Below are positions 60,663 to 64,000 of a stretch of 64,000 bases of DNA, in pieces (positions within the stretch are counted from its first letter, which is position 1; each line of letters begins with the position of its first letter). The position numbers were made by a program, and so were the translations under genes. Under the pieces are notes generated by a model. It was not told where the DNA came from. It did not search any database and saw only the letters and a list, made by a program, of their open reading frames with translations. Origin of the DNA: Hyphomonadaceae bacterium (lineage in GTDB: Bacteria; Pseudomonadota; Alphaproteobacteria; Caulobacterales; Aquidulcibacteraceae); the NCBI GenBank assembly GCA_022843225.1, contig JALHOC010000006.1, positions 1-64,000 on the forward strand, given 5' to 3'.

Positions 60663-62138
60663 TTAGATCGGAATATCCCACCAGAGTCCGTTGGGGTCAG
60701 CGACGACACCGGAGCCGCGCGGCGCTTCTTCGTCGGTTCTGAGCACGAACTTCGAGGCGCGATTTTCGAGGTCTTCGAGAAGACTCGGCAACGGCATCTT
60801 CCCCCACTTCTTCTTCATCGCCATCGCCTTATCGACCGGCAGCAACGCGATTTCGAGATTTTGCATCATCTCCAATCCGCGTTCGCGCAATGTCGCATTG
60901 TGACTGCCGTGGTGACCGACTTTGTAGAGAATTGTCCGTTCGATGAGTGAGGGTCCGGTCACTTTGTCATCGTCATCGATTTCCCATTCCAAATCATGCC
61001 AACTGAGCCAATTGCCGACCTGCGCATCGGCTGCGAACAACAGCACATCGCCGTCGTCGAGCTCGATGGCGATCGCAAGGCTCGTATTGTTGGTTGCGGA
61101 ATCGAGCTTCAGCGCCATTTCAGGCGAGGCTTCGAGCCAAGCGCTGTCAATGCGCCGGCGCGCATTGTCGAAGCGATCAAGCACTTCGCCGCAGATCTGC
61201 TCAGGCGTTGGAGGCGGTGACGCTTCCCAATAGCGGCGCTGGAAGAAAGGTTCGCCGCGCGAAGCGTCCAACGCCAGAGCATATCGATCGTCGAAGGGCT
61301 GAAAGCCCCCGCCCGCGCCGGTCTCAAACGCCGCGGCAAAGGTGGCGTTGCGCGCAATCTCATAGGTCTCCGGATTGCTCTTTGATGGCGCGTAGCGGCG
61401 GATCATCGCTGTGTCGATAGGCGGTCCCAACGTGAAAATACGCGCCTTCGTACCCTCGGGCGTGGTCGGCGCGTCGGTTGGCTTCTTGTAATGCAAATTC
61501 TTCGACTTCTTGCGCACGGCGTCGAGCGCATCCGCCGTCGAGCCAGCCGCGCCAAAGAAGCTCAACAATTCCTGCACCTCTTCGGCGCGCTCGCCATCGC
61601 CGGCGAGGCGGAGCCTTGGCTCGGCAAGACGAAGTGCTGCGACCAGCGCCTGGCGCTCCTTGACGAGGCTCCGCGCCTTGGCGTCGCGCGGGTTCTCGGT
61701 CCAGCCAAGCCAAACCTCCGCGACGTCGATTTGTCCAAACTCGTCAGCTGCCTGCACAAAGCCGGACAAATGATCGTAGTGCTCGTGCGTGCCAATCAAG
61801 AGATCGATCACGCCGCCAGTCGCCTCAGCGATGTCCGCCATGATCGCTTGCATCCGCGCCTTGGCGTCGCTTGTCCCAAGGATCACACCGCAATCGATAA
61901 GGATTTTGTAGTCGCCGCCGTCCTCCTTCGGCAAAAAAACCAGGAAGCAATCGCCGAGACCTGGCCGATACATGCGCACGCGCGCACGCGCGCCGCCGGC
62001 GGCGCCGCGTGCGCGGCGTGCCGAAGGGCGCGATCGGTTATTGGCGACTTTGGCTTTGGGCGCGCGCTTGGCCGCCTTGGCCGTCTTTGCGCTCTTTCTG
62101 GTCTTGCTTTTGGCTTTGGCTTTCTTGGCCATCTTCAT
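60663..62138 (-). CDS. Metallo-beta-lactamase-fold protein, ComEC-like, no. 1
   Basis: This 491-aa protein has a lysine/alanine-rich N terminus (about 1-50, likely nucleic-acid binding or disordered) and an MBL domain: GLGDCFLVFL, IDCGV, THEHYDHLSG (117-126, HxHxDH), ADAQVG and VGHHGSHN. All metal-binding residues are present. No membrane segment is found, so it is cytoplasmic. The ATG at 62138 overlaps the gluzincin stop by 4 bp. It is probably a nuclease or phosphodiesterase in the same operon. Confidence 0.83.
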   Translation of the reverse strand: MKMAKKAKAKSKTRKSAKTAKAAKRAPKAKVANNRSRPSARRARGAAGGARARVRMYRPGLGDCFLVFLPKEDGGDYKILIDCGVILGTSDAKARMQAIMADIAEATGGVIDLLIGTHEHYDHLSGFVQAADEFGQIDVAEVWLGWTENPRDAKARSLVKERQALVAALRLAEPRLRLAGDGERAEEVQELLSFFGAAGSTADALDAVRKKSKNLHYKKPTDAPTTPEGTKARIFTLGPPIDTAMIRRYAPSKSNPETYEIARNATFAAAFETGAGGGFQPFDDRYALALDASRGEPFFQRRYWEASPPPTPEQICGEVLDRFDNARRRIDSAWLEASPEMALKLDSATNNTSLAIAIELDDGDVLLFAADAQVGNWLSWHDLEWEIDDDDKVTGPSLIERTILYKVGHHGSHNATLRERGLEMMQNLEIALLPVDKAMAMKKKWGKMPLPSLLEDLENRASKFVLRTDEEAPRGSGVVADPNGLWWDIPI

Positions 62139-64000
62139 CCCTCCCGATGGCAAAGCGCAAACGGTTCGTCACGTTCACGGGGCCGGGGCGTGTAGGGCGA
62201 GAGCGGATCACCCGCTTCACTCTCGATCCGCATGGCGGTCTCTGTGTCGGCAATACGCTGGGGATTGGCGACGCGCTTGCGCACCACGTAGCGCAATTGA
62301 CCGTCCTGACCGATCAGGATCGTGCAGCCGCCACGATGCTTGACGCTCTTATCATCATCGGGCGTCCACGATTGTGTGATCTCCACGACCAGATCGACCC
62401 GAGATTGCCCGTCAGGTCCAACTTTTCGCGACGGCCGCAGCGAATGCACTTCGATGGCTGAGAGTTTGCCTTTGCGGCCGTTCACGGCCCACACTCTGCG
62501 AGCGTGTTCGCGGTTGAGGCCCAGGCAGCGAATCTGATCTTCGCTGACACGGCTCTTGTCCATCAGCCATTTGTGGAAGATCGCTGCGTTCGAGCGCGAC
62601 GCCATGAAGGCCTCAAGCCGATCCGCCCCGATGCCCCAGGTGAGTTTGATATGGGGCAACAGTTCCGTTCGGATCTGGGCGGGATCAAAAGCCACGTCCG
62701 GCCCTTGCCAGCAGACGCTCTCGATCGAGAGATTGCGAACGCCCGCAGGATAGATGCCGCGACTACGGCAGGCATCGATGAAGGCCACGCGGTAGGTGCG
62801 CCGATCGTCAGGCACCACGTCTCTGTCCGCCGTGATGAGCGCCCGCAGATATTCACCAAAGCTCAGATCAACGGGGGGACAATAATCGAGCGCGCGTATA
62901 CAGATATTGAGAATCTGGCCCGCGATCTTCGCGGCTTCCCCTGCCAGGACATTGACGAGGTCCGCAGGGATCGCGCCGGGTGGCAACACGCCCGTGCCAT
63001 TGGTGGCAAGGCGCATATATTCCGCGACACGCTTCTCGTAGATCTTGATGTAGGCGTCGAAGATAGCGCTCACGAGTACGGCGCCGCGTTTATGCGAGCC
63101 CGTGGCGTTGGCGTAATCGTTGCGGCTGACAGGATTTGCGCGCCACACGCCCTCGGCGTCATATTCGCCAATGGCCGAACGGAGCGCTCCGTAACGGCCA
63201 ATCCCTTGCCCGAACTGAACCGCAAGGCGCCCAAGGTCGCTTGCGGCGCGGAGATCGCCGCGTGTCTTGGCGACAGCGGCGCGCACCGCCTCTGGCATGG
63301 AAAAATGCTGGAACAGCGCAACGATGTCCGCGAACGCTTCATGAAAGGCGAGGACGTCCGGATTGGTCGCTTCCCGGAAGCGGCTGTGCAGACCATCAAG
63401 TAGAGCGTGCGTGGTCTCATGGGCGATGATGTCGTGCGAGAGGCAGGTGAAGACGGTCCCGCCTGGCATATTGTCGCCGACATCGTCGCCTTGCGCTGAG
63501 AAATAGCCAAACAGCAACGATTTCCGCGCCGGACTATAATAGGCGTTCTGTTCGCGCAACGCGTGCGGATAGACGCGCAGGCGCCGCACGAACGCCGTCG
63601 TGTTGGACTGGCGATCGAACTCAGACGCCCAGAGCGCGCTTCGACCGAGCGCCTTCTCGAAATGGCCGATCGTCTTCATCGCCACCGCATAGACCATCTG
63701 CTGATGGAAATGCGGATCGGCCTCGCTGGGAGCGAGACCATTCTGCACCAAGAGGTGCGGATGGTTGAGATCGACCGGCGGATAGACGCGTCCGCTCGCC
63801 GGATCGACATCCACCACTTCCAGATACTCGCCGACGGGGCCAGGTTCGAGGCTGGGCTCCCACGGGACCTGCACGAGCGCTTCATTCGTCGCCAAAGTTT
63901 CGAGCTTGGTTCCAGCCAACGGATCACGTGCAAACACACGCAAACTGCGCATGTGTGGCGCAGGCGGCGCGCGCTCCAAGGCTGGCGGACGGGCGACGAC
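62135..64000 (-). CDS. Gluzincin metallopeptidase, thermolysin-like, 5' end beyond window
   Basis: At least 614 aa; the reading frame stays open to the window edge, so the true start may lie to the right. The zinc motif is IIAHETTHALLDG (HExxH) followed about 22 residues later by AFHEAFADIVALF, whose Glu is the third ligand; this is the thermolysin helix pattern. No signal peptide is visible, which points to cytoplasmic action. The C-terminal 150 residues (VVEITQSWTPDDDK and the following strands) are a separate domain. It is coupled to two MBL genes downstream. A lone TTG at 63979 could start it, but the family usually has a longer N terminus. Confidence 0.78.
   Translation of the reverse strand, partial: VVARPPALERAPPAPHMRSLRVFARDPLAGTKLETLATNEALVQVPWEPSLEPGPVGEYLEVVDVDPASGRVYPPVDLNHPHLLVQNGLAPSEADPHFHQQMVYAVAMKTIGHFEKALGRSALWASEFDRQSNTTAFVRRLRVYPHALREQNAYYSPARKSLLFGYFSAQGDDVGDNMPGGTVFTCLSHDIIAHETTHALLDGLHSRFREATNPDVLAFHEAFADIVALFQHFSMPEAVRAAVAKTRGDLRAASDLGRLAVQFGQGIGRYGALRSAIGEYDAEGVWRANPVSRNDYANATGSHKRGAVLVSAIFDAYIKIYEKRVAEYMRLATNGTGVLPPGAIPADLVNVLAGEAAKIAGQILNICIRALDYCPPVDLSFGEYLRALITADRDVVPDDRRTYRVAFIDACRSRGIYPAGVRNLSIESVCWQGPDVAFDPAQIRTELLPHIKLTWGIGADRLEAFMASRSNAAIFHKWLMDKSRVSEDQIRCLGLNREHARRVWAVNGRKGKLSAIEVHSLRPSRKVGPDGQSRVDLVVEITQSWTPDDDKSVKHRGGCTILIGQDGQLRYVVRKRVANPQRIADTETAMRIESEAGDPLSPYTPRPRERDEPFALCHREG

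Larger units (their letters stand above)
120..64000. mobile_element. Integrative and conjugative element, left part
   Basis: The element is inferred from a tRNA 3' fragment (75-119) next to a tyrosine integrase, followed by a full traG/trb mating-pair module and then blocks of defence and accessory cargo. The gene order traG-copG-trbB-C-D-E-J-L-F-G-I is the one known from Tn4371-like elements and RP4-type MPF-T systems. No relaxase, ParA or second att site is seen, so the right end lies outside the window or those genes are lost. The integrase site (a tRNA gene) differs from the usual Tn4371 target. The extent to 64000 is an inference from the continuing accessory character. Confidence 0.75.

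Noticed and set aside
1..64000. CRISPR arrays, insertion sequences and rRNA genes
   Set aside because: No regularly spaced repeats, no transposase and no rRNA signature were seen; the only tRNA sequence is the 3' fragment at 75-119.

Overview
The window reads as one end of a large integrated conjugative element in a GC-rich bacterium, most likely an alphaproteobacterium. That assignment rests on the high GC, the FecI/FecR genes, DUF2958 and the style of the traG/trb operon, and it is an inference rather than a measurement. The left boundary is visible. A 45-nt 3' fragment of a tRNA-Val(GAC) gene (75-119, minus strand) lies directly before a P4-type tyrosine integrase (262-1617). The intact tRNA and the second att site should therefore lie to the right, beyond the window. 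Everything from about 120 onward appears to be element DNA. The relaxase, ParA and other mobilisation genes are not in this window.

Layout: (1) 1-3520: att site, integrase, hipBA toxin-antitoxin pair. (2) 3816-7919: a large helicase with a possible C-terminal nuclease domain, plus two small HTH proteins. (3) 7935-18759: a mating-pair module read leftwards, traG-copG-trbBCDEJLFGI (RP4/Tn4371 type), with most genes overlapping by 4 bp. (4) 19233-24110: a compositionally distinct cargo made of a HydE/BioB-like radical SAM enzyme, a three-gene SsuABC-type ABC importer and an unrecognised membrane protein. It lies where the relaxase would usually be found. (5) 24273-28373: backbone-style hypothetical genes, a LuxR-type HTH with a membrane anchor and an XRE regulator.

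(6) 28567-37836: a defence-like module. Three coupled genes encode an unknown 501-aa protein, a PLD-nuclease-like protein and a 1135-aa fusion of a Cas4/RecB-type nuclease, a DEDD exonuclease and an SF1 helicase. They are followed by a possible PD-(D/E)XK protein and a CoiA-like protein. (7) 38065-48012: a type I restriction-modification operon (hsdM-hsdS-hsdR-ygjP-like) with two envelope proteins and a secreted nuclease. It is bracketed by two 96-bp direct repeats that can fold into conserved hairpins. (8) 48154-53346: a membrane protein, a DnaQ-like exonuclease and a SIR2-HerA-KTSC defence operon. (9) 53557-56292: an XRE regulator with a clear palindromic operator, an ECF sigma factor/FecR pair with no TonB receptor, and DUF2958. 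(10) 56546-64000: two operons with no recognised system, namely lipoprotein/coiled-coil/membrane protein and, convergent to it, a gluzincin metallopeptidase with two ComEC-like metallo-beta-lactamases.

Taken together, the element combines a conjugation apparatus with a dense cargo of anti-invader systems (HipBA, helicase-nuclease, PLD/helicase module, type I RM, SIR2-HerA). The best candidates for undescribed systems are the 28567-35880 three-gene module, the gluzincin/MBL/MBL group with its convergent trio, the radical SAM/ABC cargo, and the 96-bp repeats. All family calls come from reading motifs by eye; no database search was run.
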